Notes: generated from the sequence alone by a model not told the origin. Counted from the stretch's first letter, positions 25,744 through 37,010 are shown. The stretch: 64,000 nt of DNA from Pampus argenteus (GCA_036937835.1 CM072871.1:7483501-7547500); one strand, 5' to 3'. A program made the numbers and translations.

Positions 25744-27200
25744 TAAATACGTGCACCGCAGATTTTGGCTGGCTGACTGGGCTATGAGTCAGGACTCTCC
25801 AAGGACACGGAGTGACGAGCAGAGGGCAGGCTGCCAGCCCGAACTAGATGGACATTTTTTGTTTTGGCCCATCTCATTTGTGTCACACTTTTAAAAAACA
25901 AAAAAAAACCCCATATCCCTGAAGTATTTTATCTTATGACAAATTTTTCATCTCTGGAAAGCCCCAATGATAAACACAACTTTTATAATGTCGTGCTTTT
26001 CTGTCTTTCTGAACTGCTGTATTTCATATTCATGTAACAGTTCAGTAATGGAAAAGTTTCCAATCTTGTGTCCTCCCTTATCCCATGATAAATAGCAAGC
26101 TACCCCCCTCCTCCCCACACACACACACACACACACATATCCCACAACCCCTATATGCTGACTAAATACTATATTCTCTATCTTGCTCCATGAACATATT
26201 TGTATTCATGGAATATGGAATTGGCTGCCACATATGCTGCATGCATTACATTCTTACTTGGGCTCACTGTCATGTGTGGGGCGTGATGCAGGTTGTGTTT
26301 ATCTGCTTTCACTTTCATGTGGTTTGGAAAGAATATACAGCATGTAAGGTATGGCTGTCTCGCCGTATCTAACTCTTGTTTATTTATTGAACGACAGGTC
26401 GATTCATCCCTAGCTGTGATGAGGACGGCTACTACAGGAAGCAGCAGTGTGACAGGGGAGAGTGCTGGTGTGTGGACCAAAATGGTGGCGAAGTAGGCGG
26501 ATCTAGGATTCGCGGCAAGCCAGATTGTGGTAGGTCCCCCATAAGTTTCAACTGTCAATACATGAATAGAGATTGAACTTGGAAGCTCAATTAAGCAAGA
26601 AAAAAAGAAACACACTAATCAACCCACTTCTCTGCTGCACCCCCACAAGCATTCTGCACAAGGCTTCCTTTATGTTAAAGGACCCCTGCAACATAACTCA
26701 CTGCAGGGACCAGTGCCACATTCATGTGTCCGGAGTCATTTGCATTCTAAAACATTGCTTGTCGCTGTGAGAAAAGTCTTTCAAGATAAATGAGGGCTGG
26801 TTGGACTGAACCTGCTCCTGATAAGAATGGGTCCCCTGGCAAGGTTTAGAAATAGCTATTAAAATCCAGACAAAGTCAAACACATGCCCTTATTTTGCCA
26901 TTGCAGTCAGTGTTTTTTAAATTGATTTCAGCATTTCTCATTCGTACAGAAAGGACCGTCAAAGATGAGTGGAATACATGCTGAACAGAATTTATTGCAT
27001 TATATAAGATGCCCGTAGTGGACAATTCAATCTACCTGCATGGGTTTTCTCTTCTTTCCACAGACGACGAACTGACATATTCAGGTGATTTTGGCAGCGG
27101 GGTTGGATGGGAAGATGAGGAAGAGAAAGAAGCGGAGGAGACTGCAGAGGAGGCTGAAGAGGAAGAGGGAGAGGTGGAAGATGGGGGATATATCTGGTAA
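5360..27200 (+). CDS. spock2: Testican-2 (SPARC/osteonectin, cwcv and kazal-like domains proteoglycan 2)
   Basis: Secreted heparan/chondroitin-sulfate proteoglycan of the extracellular matrix, mainly neural. Coding exons: 5360-5548, 15572-15580, 16100-16145, 21878-21992, 22363-22468, 23663-23771, 23893-24027, 24780-24998, 25458-25520, 26398-26529, 27064-27200. They join in frame to 419 aa (human about 424). The start ATG has A at -3 and G at +4. Residues 5-20 are a hydrophobic signal peptide. Next come the testican N-terminal motif NFMEDEQWLS (about 38-47), a Kazal-like region (about 117-175) with VCGSDGHNY, a SPARC-type EC domain (about 193-312) with an EF-hand loop DTNSDLYLDQAEL, a thyroglobulin type-1 domain (about 315-375) with CWCV, and a Glu-rich tail ending GGYIW. 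SGD and GSG (Ser381, Ser386) are likely glycosaminoglycan sites. The EVE insert, CIAQGYQRA and GSGVGWEDEEEKE favour SPOCK2 over SPOCK1 or SPOCK3. Family and exon phases are certain; the exon 8 and 9 donor choices are inferred from homology. Confidence 0.97.
7270..7319. repeat. (TG)25 microsatellite
   Basis: Uninterrupted TG/CA dinucleotide repeat of about 50 bp inside spock2 intron 1. It is likely to be polymorphic and can form Z-DNA. Confidence 0.95.
14843..14907 (+). repeat. G-rich tract, potential G-quadruplex
   Basis: The plus strand has at least eight runs of three or more G with short spacers over about 65 bp (GGGGGTGGGAGTGGGCGGG and onward), so it fits the G3+N1-7 rule several times over. 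It lies about 700 bp before the spock2 microexon on the transcribed-sense strand, so an RNA quadruplex in the pre-mRNA is also possible. Confidence 0.7.
15262..15350 (+). repeat. Interspersed repeat fragment, fish SINE/MITE-like
   Basis: The phrase 'taaaggtgcagtatgtaaga' followed by 'tttggccacc' is one I recognise as a recurrent interspersed element of teleost genomes. Only the recognised end is placed with confidence; the copy may extend further to the right. It sits about 220-310 bp upstream of the 9-nt spock2 exon. Confidence 0.5.
15572..15580 (+). other. spock2: spock2 exon 2, 9-nt microexon encoding Glu-Val-Glu
   Basis: GAGGTAGAG is bracketed by a pyrimidine-rich acceptor (tgctgtcatttcaccag) and a donor gtcagt. 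It is phase 0 on both sides, so it can be included or skipped without a frameshift. Testican-2 and testican-3 have EVE exactly between FRD and DDY as I remember them, whereas testican-1 reads FRD-DDY. That matches this position and explains why exon 1 (ending FRD) and exon 3 (starting DDY) would otherwise join directly. A TGC sits within the acceptor tract, as is typical of neural SRRM4-dependent microexons. Confidence 0.85.
16146..21877 (+). other. spock2: spock2 intron 3 (about 5.7 kb)
   Basis: Non-coding by inspection. It includes a (CA)n tract near 18456-18480 and an X-box/CRE-like composite at 20357-20374. I see no additional conserved exon, RNA gene or intact transposon. Confidence 0.7.
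20357..20374. promoter_or_regulatory. RFX-like X-box abutting a CRE half-site
   Basis: GTTGCTATGGGAAC (two imperfect RFX half-sites) overlaps the start of ACGTCA (CREB/ATF half-site) and is followed by a further TCATCA. The X-box/CRE arrangement recalls RFX-CREB composite elements. It lies within spock2 intron 3. Motif-based inference only. Confidence 0.3.
22690..23215. repeat. Probable degenerate interspersed element in spock2 intron 5
   Basis: A purine-rich, A/G-skewed stretch with phrases such as 'gacaggtgaggggggtaaaacaa' and 'ggtgtggaggacaggtgacg', which resemble the interiors of non-autonomous DNA transposons in fish. It begins near a small palindrome, acagtactgt. Its composition differs from the flanking intron. 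No coding capacity; family and ends not established. Confidence 0.3.
23622..23650 (+). repeat. (TG)n directly before the spock2 exon 6 acceptor
   Basis: This TG repeat ends about 12 bases before exon 6, which starts at 23663. (UG)n next to splice acceptors can bind TDP-43 or CELF proteins and affect exon definition, so its length could affect inclusion of this exon, whose loss would shift the frame (109 nt). Confidence 0.8.
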
Positions 27201-29300
27201 AGAGCCACTGTGTTGTCTAAGCTCTCTACAGGAGCATCTTGATGGTTCCAAACACATAACACACACACACACACACACACACACAGATCCTGCAAAGAGA
27301 CGGTGAAGCTCTCAGAACAACACTGGCTTATGAAAAAGTGAGGGAAAAGGGATGCACGGGTTGGGGAGAGAGAAGATGGATACACTTTTGGAGTATTTAA
27401 TGTTACAGAATGTTCTTAAAATAGGCAGGGGAAGGGGAAATGTCACTATTGGGTAATTATAGGGTCCGGAGTCGGGAATTTTGTCCCTCATATTTGTGAA
27501 TCTTTGTTCTATTCTGTTGTATGTCCTTTGAACTATCTTTGAGCAGTTTTTAGCTGGCATAATGGAGATTTTAAGCAGCCGCGGGTGCTCGTGATGTGCT
27601 TGTATAAAAAAAAAAAAGAAAAAAAAGGAGAATGATTGGATGCATTTCAGTCGTCTAAATTGGCCTCTTTCATCTTTTCTTCCTGTAGATTAGCACTGTT
27701 TAGATAACCAGTCTTGGTTTAGACATGAAACAGGCGATAAAGAGAGGACGCCACATCAGAATATTGAAAAGCACCCTTTGACTTTACCGTTTCCATGTTC
27801 ATACGCTTTCAGCTCATGTGTGACAGTAGTGCTCTGTCTCATTCATGACTTATTAAAAGAAAAGTTTCTCACGCATCACTCTTTAGCTTGTATATAATGT
27901 GTGTAACAGAAGACTGATCCGTCACATATTAGTCCCGGTATCAATGCCCTGAGAGACTAGCAGAACGTACTTCTTGGTTGACAAGTGTGCATCATATCAT
28001 AATGTGGATCAACTATTGTGTTTATTTAAAAAAAAAAATTAAATTAAATAAACTGGTCTATGTGACCCAGCTGGCCACCGTACAGCTGAATCTGTGCTCT
28101 CTGTTCTTTTTTTATTTCATACTGAATATTCAGCTCTCTCATCCTTTAAGGAGTGGTATGTAAAGTATATGCAAGTATACACATGGTAGTAAACTCTAAA
28201 TATACTTTGCCCTCTAATGCATGTATATTTGCATTAAGAATAAATCAATAAGAGAAATCACTCTCTGCACATATAGAGTATGCCACATCACAATTCCTGT
28301 GATTTGTGGTATGATTTTAAAAAAAAAATCTTGCTGTTCTTGCAAGTGGAATAATCTACTAGTGGGCAAGATGATTTTAAAAATTGAAGCCTGTTTTTTA
28401 GAAACTTCTTTTTAATTCTGATGAGGGGAAGAAATAAAACTACTGTCTGTGTGACTTTCTGCTGAGAAGCAGATCAGATCTTATTGTTACCTCATTCTGC
28501 AGTGGATTGTATCTTAAAGCTATGGGGAAAGAGCAGAAATGAGATACAGACCCAGGTCTGCATATCAGCACTTCTAAAAGCACAATGTCTATAGAAAACT
28601 CTCTCCACTCATTCCTCGGGACATTGCTTAAGCCTCTTCAATGTTTTAACTATTGCATCTGGGAATAATACTAACATAGAAGCCTTACGTTACCATGTAC
28701 GCACATCCTCAGGAGCTTAGGCTAAGAAAGCTTGTTGTAGCATACGAAACTGACAGTAACTAATCTTCTGAAATGTCATTTCTCAGTTTTACGTTTCTGT
28801 GATAATGGAATAATGCCCCATTGGGTGAGACTTTAAATGTGCTAGCCGTGAGCGCACGCCTGCCAACACATCTGAATATCTGACACCAACGGCAAGTCTT
28901 CTGGCGACCCAAAGGGACCAATCATTTTCAACAACCTGTATTACGCTGAATATTTTTCCTGCTTGGTAAAAAAAACCAGACCGTATTTATATGTGTAAAT
29001 CCTAATACATGCTTCCAGGAAAAATGTCCAATCTTTTCTTGATGCTGTAACTGTACAACTGCTTAGAAGTTAGATACATAACATAGTTTTTATCTATTCT
29101 GACATCGTTTTATTTGATGTTTTATAACTACATTTGGAGAAATATGGGTGATTATTCCTGCTTTATTCAGCCTTCTGCTTCTGTTTATGTTCTTTTGGTA
29201 TTTTAGCTGTCATAATGTGGGTAATTTGTGATGGTTGTGCATAGAAATATATACCCAGTGTACACTGAATATCACAAAAATAAACAATTGTATTAATTTA
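27201..29300 (+). other. spock2: spock2 3' UTR and polyadenylation signals
   Basis: About 2.1 kb of AT-rich non-coding DNA follows the TAA. It includes a (CA)n run at about 27260-27285, an AATAAA at 28433-28438 and another at 29279-29284. Either could end the transcript, giving 3' UTRs of about 1.25 or 2.1 kb. Long 3' UTRs are usual for SPOCK2. No other coding sequence is seen. Boundaries are inferred from the signals only. Confidence 0.55.
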
Positions 29301-29574
29301 ATTACTATACTTTACATTACAGTACAAAACAATCATTACAGGTATTAAACTAGTTTTAACTTGGCTGTTAACATTAAGTGGTCTTTTAAATATTTCACAT
29401 AAATCTGGGTGAATGTATTAATATCAGGAATATATGATTATTCTTTTAGCAGCATTTACTCCTTCATACCTGTGATTTTGTAACTGAGGAAGAAACATTT
29501 CTATCTTAAAAAATACCAGTTTTGTAATTGCAATTTGTGTTTATTATTTAATGTGAATCTAACTTTAATCTATA

Positions 29575-29580
29575 TTTATT
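29575..29580 (-). terminator. tysnd1: tysnd1 polyadenylation signal
   Basis: TTTATT on the plus strand reads AATAAA on the minus strand, about 40 bases past the tysnd1 stop. A second one lies at 29540-29545. The transcript end would fall only about 240-280 bp from the distal spock2 signal on the opposite strand. Confidence 0.55.
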
Positions 29581-29617
29581 TAAATATTCAACCTTTTCAA
29601 GGTGCACAAACCTTAAG

Positions 29618-32105
29618 TTATAGTTTGCTTTGAGCACCTTGTAGCCTCCACACCTTTCTGACATCTTCCTCTGTGGTGTCCAACACCTTAAACACATTAA
29701 CATCTCTTGTCTGGTTAAATCGCTCCAACAATCTCTGGAATACAGTCACTGGGATGCTGTAGTTGAGGTGCGGGTAGGTCACTTTGGCAGCGAAGTCCCT
29801 TGTGTTGCTGGACACAATACCTGCAAAACAGCAGATAATCTTAATGCTCCGTTAAAATTGCAACTACAGCAGTGCAGAAAGAGCAATCTGATGAGTATAG
29901 CTGCCTTTTCTTTACACACATGGTGCATTGTTACACTGACGCTTTCGATGGTCATCATGTGCCCCCCACTGATCAAAAAGAGAACATGATTTTGTAAATT
30001 GCATGGTTTCTTACCCAGCAGCTCTCCTGACAGTGTCCGCACCACAGCACCCCCACTGGCCCCTGCTTGTACTGCACAAGTGGTCTGAAGCATGACAGGC
30101 TGGTAATTCGGGTTGATGGCTTTGGAGAGTATGCCAGAGGTCAGCGACGGACCACAGCTACGACCCAACCCACCATACGCCACCACTAATACAGATTCAC
30201 CTGTAAGCAGTAGAAAACAAGCTGAACATCAATTTTAGAAAAGTTTCATTACTGTAAAGAAACTGAAATTTCCTCTTGACACTAATTATGCAACACATTA
30301 CATTAAAAACTGTTTCCACTATACAAGATTATAATCAAACCTGGATTGAAACTCTGAGCCAGCTGAGGGACCACAGGCTCCGGGGCCGAGTTTCTCAGCT
30401 GCACCAAAGCCACATCGTAAGGGGAAGACACTTCGGTAGAAAACAGCACATCACCTACAATATCGTGAACCCTGTGAAAAAGAAATCATTAGGACAAATG
30501 TCAAATATTTCAGCTTCTGTACCAGTCGTACAGAATCAGCACACTATAGCAGATGACCTTGCTGACCTACACAAGTGTTTCCAATTATCCTGCTTAATTA
30601 GACCTCCGCTCAGATTGAAGTTGGATGAAGCAATTTATGACACATTTTCATACTGTGACATATCAAAATGTCACGGTAGCAAAAGCAATTTAATTCACCA
30701 GGTGATATTTACTCATGTGGGTGTGGCAAAAAAGAAGTGAGACAGGAAAAAGCACGAGAAAGGTCGTCGCAAGCAGAAACAGCAGCAGCCTACAAGGTTT
30801 GAAACGATACAGGTTTGAATTCTGTGGTTAATGGATGGGGATGCAAAGTCTGCTGAGATACTAACAGGTGTAAGAAAACTTAGGAGAATGTCAAGTATAC
30901 ATAGTACATGTAATATGTAACCAAGAGGATGTAAAAGGTCATATTGAATATTCGCATACATTTTTAAAAAAAAAATCTAATCCCCTGCTGTACAGAGAAG
31001 GACATGGCAGCCTACACAGGATGGGACAATCAATGTGCTGTCACCTTTCCCTGTGATGGAATTTCAAGGTGACTGTCGACTTCCCGTTGACAACGTGCCG
31101 GCAGGTTAGAACCAGCTGAGGGCCGACAACAACCCCTGAGCCCCAGAACTGCCCGCTGTCCACCAAGCACACAGTGGGGTATTTAACAGCTTTTGATTTG
31201 TGGGCCGTGGTGGCGATCTGGAGGCGGTCTGCCTCTCCCGGACGGAGCCAAACACCCTGATGTGGGTCTTGGATGCTCATACAGCGGATGACATTCCTGA
31301 AGATCAACTGGGCAGAGCAGGCTAGAGTGAGGCCAATCCACTCAGTCGCCTTCCAGCCAAATGGAGACACAATCAGCCCGGTGAAGTGGAAGCGTCCTGC
31401 GTCTTTCATCACAAACAAACCTCCACCCTCTGTACCTGGCAAGCAGCGGGCATCTGTAAGGATGACAGCGTTGTCCTCTCCAGCGAGGTTACTGACAATA
31501 CCTCTGCTGAGGGTGTTGATGAAGAGATCCAAGCAGAGGGAGCCAAAAGGTGAACCACATGCAACAACCAGGCAGCCTTTCTGAAGAGACGAGCTGCTCT
31601 GCCAGGATATGGTACCCGTATACGGGCTGCTGTTTGCCACCACACCAGTCTTGAGCACAGCAAACCAACTGAGGAATTGAGCATCTTTGATCAGCTGCTC
31701 ATCCTCATCCTCTTCCTCACCATGGAAACGCCACTGGTCAGCCTCCTGAAAAACTGCCTGGAAAGCCTGTTTGAACTCCAGGCAGTTCACCAGCATGAGC
31801 AGCTCAGCCGCAGCTTCGTGTTGCTGTGTCGTTTTTCTGTTCTGGTTTGTGCCCAAATGTCGTTGAGAGGAGAAACTGACGCGGATTTTAAGCTTCTCGC
31901 TGAAGCTATGAGGTAAGAGGAAGCTTTGGTCTGCGGAGAGCGGCTTTTTGTCGGTAATAAAACGGGAAAACGGGAGTCCGGTGCATAGCACTGTTCCAGT
32001 TCGGGGATGGACGATAACTCCACTGCAGCTCAGGGGACTCTTGGTAGAAAAAGCCTCTGACACCGTGACTACACAGCAACACCTCTCTACTTCTTTCACC
32101 TCCAT
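29618..32105 (-). CDS. tysnd1: Peroxisomal processing protease (trypsin-domain-containing 1)
   Basis: Serine protease of the peroxisomal matrix. In mammals it removes leader peptides from PTS2 enzymes and processes PTS1 enzymes of beta-oxidation. Minus-strand exons 31045-32105, 30341-30471, 30015-30200 and 29618-29820 join in frame to 526 aa (human 566). The C-terminal protease domain has His337 (TCRHVV), Asp373 (SPYDVALVQL) and Ser446 (GASGGA), a complete catalytic triad. The protein ends in SKL, a canonical PTS1 peroxisome import signal. The N-terminal half has a degenerate protease-like motif, GTEGGG, without the nucleophilic serine. The start is the first ATG of the long open exon 1 (MEVKEVERCCC). 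The gene lies downstream of sar1a on the same strand and tail to tail with spock2. Confidence 0.97.
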
Positions 32106-32240
32106 GTTAGTAACGCAGATTAACTTTACTCACGTTGAAAACTGCGAGGCGAGACAAGAAAACAAACCATATTGAGCACATAAAGCAACAGTTTATGTAA
32201 AACTTAAAATTTACTGTCACCAGCTTCCTGGTTGTGTCAC
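32106..32240 (-). other. tysnd1: tysnd1 5' UTR / proximal upstream region
   Basis: Short AT-rich stretch between the tysnd1 start codon and the CCAAT cluster. The transcription start probably lies here, but I see no TATA box and cannot place it exactly. Confidence 0.4.
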
Positions 32241-32489
32241 ATTGGTCTATGAAAGAAAACTATCGGTTACTGTGATTGGACCGGAGTGCCAACATGAACA
32301 GCTCTGAACCAATGGGAACCAAGGGGGCGGGCACCGGACTGTGATATGTTTTTTTACTAGGACGGCGACGTTGTTACCCGCCCTACTCCGTTTCTGATTG
32401 GCTTACTGTGATAATGCGATCCTAGTCCTAACCAATCCCACCCCTCATACCACCAACCCAATCAACGAAGACAACAGGTCCTAACCAAT
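32241..32489 (-). promoter_or_regulatory. tysnd1: CCAAT-box cluster with GC box, likely tysnd1 promoter
   Basis: Seven CCAAT pentamers occur in 249 bp: ATTGG at 32241, 32275 and 32397, and CCAAT at 32309, 32432, 32458 and 32485. A GGGGGCGGG Sp1-type box lies at 32323-32331. Multiple NF-Y sites with a GC box and no TATA are typical of housekeeping promoters. The cluster lies 136-384 bp upstream of the tysnd1 ATG. Both orientations are present. Confidence 0.7.
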
Positions 32490-32775
32490 AAGAGTCAGAG
32501 TAAGTTGGGCCATGACTTCACCATCCTAAGAAAAAGAAATAGAGGTACATCGGACGTCCCCCTTCGTGTTTTAGTTATAAGACTTAAGTACAGTTTATTT
32601 GAGATCTTTAGTTTCTGTGCAGTGTGTAATAATATGGAATCATATGAAATAATCTTAATGTTTAATCTTATCAAATAATAATATTATAAAAAATGTGTTT
32701 TTTCAGAATGTTTCTAATTGGTCGTATTGACTCAATAACAATGACTCAGATTTAAAGGATTGTCAAAAATATTTT

Positions 32776-33849
32776 TTTATTCTCAAACTTCACACATTTG
32801 TTTAATAACAACATGACCAAATGCCTTTGTGACAGATAAATGACCTGGGCTGATAAGCTCGATGTATCAGAAGGCAAACGGGATCCATATTGCAAAATAT
32901 AAATATATAGTTTATATACAAAATAATGTATGATATTGCACGGGTAATTTCATGCATAGCTTTTGCATACAGTATTTCTAAGCACAACCCAAGTACTCTC
33001 ATAATATCACTGCATGTTGTGAGCAGCAACTAATCACAAAGTACCCAAAGTCATTTCACAGTAATTAACCATCATGAAAACAGGTAGGTAGGCATCACAA
33101 CTGTGGACAAGTTTGAGTCATTTACATCACCTGGCTGCGCTGATGCAGGTATTCAATAAACCAGTTAATGCACTTGTGGTCACATTCTTATAAATTGGCT
33201 TGTTGTAGTAAACCCTTAATTGATTAAAAATCATGCACTCTGCAAGACTGTCAGTATCCTTGGAGGTAGCAGGCTACTGTATTTATAACACTTTTGTGGT
33301 AAACAAATATGGCAATAATTGCATTGTACTTCAAGTTACCCACTAGTTTTAGATAAATAATATAGATATAAATATATGTTTTATCTGTACCAACAACGTT
33401 TTTTCTCTTCAATCAAGGATGAGTAACTCCATGCACAAACCTGACCTTCGCTGTAAGTCTACACCAGCAGCTAAAAATAAACCCGGGTCAGAAACTGGTT
33501 CACAGCAATGACATGTTCTATATGGGAGACAGAAATTCCTACAGGCTTTAAGTAAAGGTAGAAACCACAGCATGAAGATTATTCTCTACACCCAACAGTG
33601 CAGACTGATGAACGTATCTTTGACTGGCTGTGGTACAACTGATATTGACATGCAGATTTCTTTGCACGCATGGAGAAAACAGGGTATATCAACACAAAAG
33701 CCCTTCCTCAAACACATTTCCAACTGGCCCAAGTCCTCTATATAGTATATTAATAAAATATCTCTCGACAACAGGTAGTTCTGTGTGGGACATGTCTTTG
33801 TGTGCACAGGCAGCACTGTAAATCGGGTAAAGTAGGAAATCGTAGTGGA
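32776..33849 (-). other. sar1a: sar1a 3' UTR
   Basis: AT-rich non-coding DNA follows the sar1a stop. An AATAAA on the minus strand (TTTATT at 32776-32781 on the plus) would end a 3' UTR of about 1.05 kb. No competing coding signal. The end point is inferred. Confidence 0.5.
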
Positions 33850-35740
33850 TCAGTCAATATACTGGGAGAGCCAGCGGAATCCGTCTCCATATCCTTGTCT
33901 CTTCAGCACGCTGCACATGAAAACCTCCATCGGCCTCAAATTCAGCTCCTTCAGTGACACATTGCCCTAAAAAGAAACAAAAACACGTGAAAAAGCCATA
34001 GAGGCATCAAGGCATTCAAATGACCCACACATTTCAGCAGCTACCATAATGGACCTTGTTTATGCAACATGCTTTTCAACAGAATATTGCCCATCGCTGC
34101 CACTGTATTTAACATCATTGGCAATCTAATACTTCCCTTAGCAATTTTTAACAGATGGTTTAATGACGCCTTTCTTCTGTGCTAAAAAGGTAGGTAGGTT
34201 TGGCCTTGCACTACTAGCGAAGTCGATTCACCTCGTTGTTATGCAGTGAAATTGTCCTTGCACCAGGCAACTTTCACAAACAAAAAACATACTACCTACT
34301 GAAGCCATAAAGCAGAGTGAGGAGATTGTTTTCACGGGTGAATAGATTCTTTCAGCTTTCAATCTTTTTTGTTTGTTGGTGGCCACGAGTTCATTACCTT
34401 TCCAGTTGTGTGTCCATGCAAACCAAACATTCCTCTGAGAGCGTCCTCGCTGATGGCCTCTGGACGATCAATCTTATTCCCCAGGATGAGAACCGGGACA
34501 TTTGAGATGGTTTCATCTGTTAAAAGGGCCTACATAGGAAGTGTTGTATTATTTTTTGATACTAGTTGTTTGCCACAAAAAAAAACAGAGATTGAAATCA
34601 TTAAAATCAACTTACATCCAGTTCAACTTTAGCCTCTGATAGTCGCTCATGGTCAGCACAGTCCACCATGTATACTATACCATTAATGGCTGGGAGGTAG
34701 TTCTTCCAGATCCTTCGTGCTGTGAGAGCAACACAGCATCAGTATTTATGTGACACATACTGCAAATGGAGGCTGACGGTACATCAAGCAGCATTTTCCT
34801 TATTCCAACCTTGCGTATGACCTCCGAGATCAAATGTTGTGAAGGTCATTCCAGCGATGGTCAACTCCTCAGATGCTGAGGACAGAGAGGAAGCAGAGAC
34901 AGATATGAGCTGGATAAAAGAAGCCCTACACAGGGCTGATTGCTGAACTGATAACATGTCACATCACTGAGCGTACTTGGATGTAGCGTGGGCACATGCT
35001 GTCCTAGCCTGTCATCTCTGAGCATGTGCAGGAGCGTTGTTTTGCCAGCATTGTCTAGTCCAAGGAACACCAGCTTACCCGTCTTCTTGTACAAGCCTGG
35101 TGACAGAAAGAAAGCAAACTGATGTGAACTTAATATAAAGTCACACCGAAGGAGGAGGAATGGGAATCTCCACAGTCATCAAAACATCATATTTGTTATA
35201 TTCAGGAATGTCAGTGAGGTTTTAGTAAATCAGTGTTTCTACATATTTATACATATTGATTAGAAATAAAAATAATACCAGGAACAGTTTAAATCTGCAC
35301 ATTTGCGAGTATTAGGGCTGAAATTGCTGCCAATTTGTTACAAATATTATCCATTAATTGTCTCCAAATGCCCTTTTTGCCTTGACCTACTAAGAAAAAA
35401 AAATATGTGTAAAACACAGTGCTGTATTCTTTGAATTTTAAGAAGGTAATTAATGAAAAATAAAAAGAAGATCATTGATATTTTGTCTGTATAGTGTTTC
35501 TGACATTCTCTCACAAGGAACCTCAGGTGAGACCTTATCAGGTAGAGTTGAAGGGTAAGAACAGTAAAATAGCACAATGTTGTTAGGACTGTTTGAAAAT
35601 TAATCTTCTGTATGTCAAATAGCAATCCATTTACTGTGACAAAAAGGTCTAGTGTTGTTGATATTTGTATACAATACCCTACCTAGTAGTTGCAAGACGC
35701 TGCTGAAGCTCCTGTAGATCCAGTTAAATATAAAAGACAT
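33850..35740 (-). CDS. sar1a: Small GTPase Sar1A, COPII coat initiator
   Basis: Sar1-GTP inserts its N-terminal amphipathic helix into the ER membrane and recruits Sec23/24 to start COPII budding. Coding exons on the minus strand: 35683-35740, 34977-35096, 34810-34875, 34616-34719, 34398-34529, 33850-33966. They join to exactly 198 aa, the usual family length. Motifs: bulky hydrophobic N-terminus MSFIFNWIY, P-loop GLDNAGKT (32-39), switch II DLGGH (75-79) with catalytic His79, NKID (134-137), and C-terminus ending WLSQYID. GNVSLKEL, RPMEVF and WLSQYID match SAR1A better than SAR1B (GSISLKEL, RPLEVF, WMAQYID). Residue 80 is Thr, where human paralogues have Glu or Val. A 13-nt 5' UTR piece precedes the ATG in the first coding exon (acceptor just upstream of 35753). 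Confidence 0.97.
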
Positions 35741-36252
35741 TGCTCCTGACTGCCTGTAATACAGACAAGGTGGGTGGAGTTATGCATTAATTATGACACT
35801 TTAAAGAAGAACACAGCAATGTACGTACTCCTCTCAGACACCTGAATACACCTACATTTATTAATAAACACACATTTCAAGTTACAACACACCACACAAA
35901 GGCACATAATAAATTATCCAATACATGCTGTACGTATTACATTTAGTACTATTTACTATTCCAAAAGGACACTGTTGCATTACAGAATCTAGCACTGGAG
36001 CTCATTGTTAATCATTATTCCTGACTGTGGATTACTCTGCTGGTATGTGTAAGCTCTGTGTAATCACACAAGCTTTAAAGCATAAAAGGAAAATAGGACA
36101 AACTAAGCAACAAACTAGTTTTAGGTGATTTTTTTATTTTTTTATTAGATGTGTGTTCTGAGAGCTCACTGACTGAGTTACACTGATTTTCCTCTGACTA
36201 TTTTTATGACAGGTTGTGGCAACGACACTTGATCTTGCCAGTAACTCCCTGC

Positions 36253-36254
<2 letters not shown>

Positions 36255-36307
<53 letters not shown>
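36255..36307. repeat. (CT)n(CA)n compound microsatellite
   Basis: A CT repeat passes directly into a CA repeat inside the sar1a 5' intron (plus-strand reading). Confidence 0.9.
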
Positions 36308-36309
<2 letters not shown>

Positions 36310-36452
36310 GTCACTCTCTGTGAAACTTGATGTGCTTATTGCAGTGAACAGTGAGGACTTCAATGACTTTAGGCAGTGGGAACTTGTTGGGATTTGTTGA
36401 TTTGTTTAAGATACAGTGTTTTAACTGTGTCACTTCTCCACACCAAACTCCA

Positions 36453-36478
36453 TATATATATATATATATATATATATA
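36453..36478. repeat. (TA)13 microsatellite
   Basis: Perfect alternating TA tract inside the sar1a first intron, prone to cruciform formation and length change. Confidence 0.9.
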
Positions 36479-36915
36479 CAGTGTGGTATTTAATCCCTGA
36501 ACGTATAGACTGAATACTGTAACATAACAGGCAGTTAAAAATATCCTAGTAGTCATAATAATAAACGGCAGCAGGTTTTCATACACATTTCAAAGCAGCA
36601 TTTTAAAAAACAACGACGAATAACACCATTAGAAACACGACAGGCAAACTAAATTCACGTCTGAGCTCATCACAAACGGGTTTTCTGGTGATTTCACGAT
36701 TGCTGCCTCAGTTCGAGCTAATCAGATGTAACGTTAGCTAGTAAAAAAAAAAAAAAATCAACATAAGCCAGTAAACAATGATAATTTTAAGTAAACAACC
36801 GCAGAAGGATCCAGAATAACAACTTTATAATGCCAGTTAATATGCAGGAAAAACGCAGAAATGTGACAACTGAAAATTAAATTGAAGACATTTATAAATA
36901 AATATATATATGTAC

Positions 36916-37010
36916 CTTGGTCTGCCGACTTTATGAACTCCACGTCCGTTGGTATTTTGGTCCAAGCAAGTTTGACGGTTAACCGGAAATACGTCACTGC
37001 GGGTCGCTAA
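36916..37010 (-). promoter_or_regulatory. sar1a: sar1a 5' UTR exon and ETS/CRE promoter
   Basis: On the minus strand a likely non-coding first exon ends ...CCAAG before GTACAT (donor at 36915-36914). It pairs with the acceptor TTACAG just upstream of 35753. Overlapping or just upstream are CCGGAA (ETS, 36983-36988) and ACGTCA (CRE half-site, 36991-36996), a combination common in TATA-less promoters of secretory-pathway and housekeeping genes. The exon 5' end is a guess. Confidence 0.6.
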
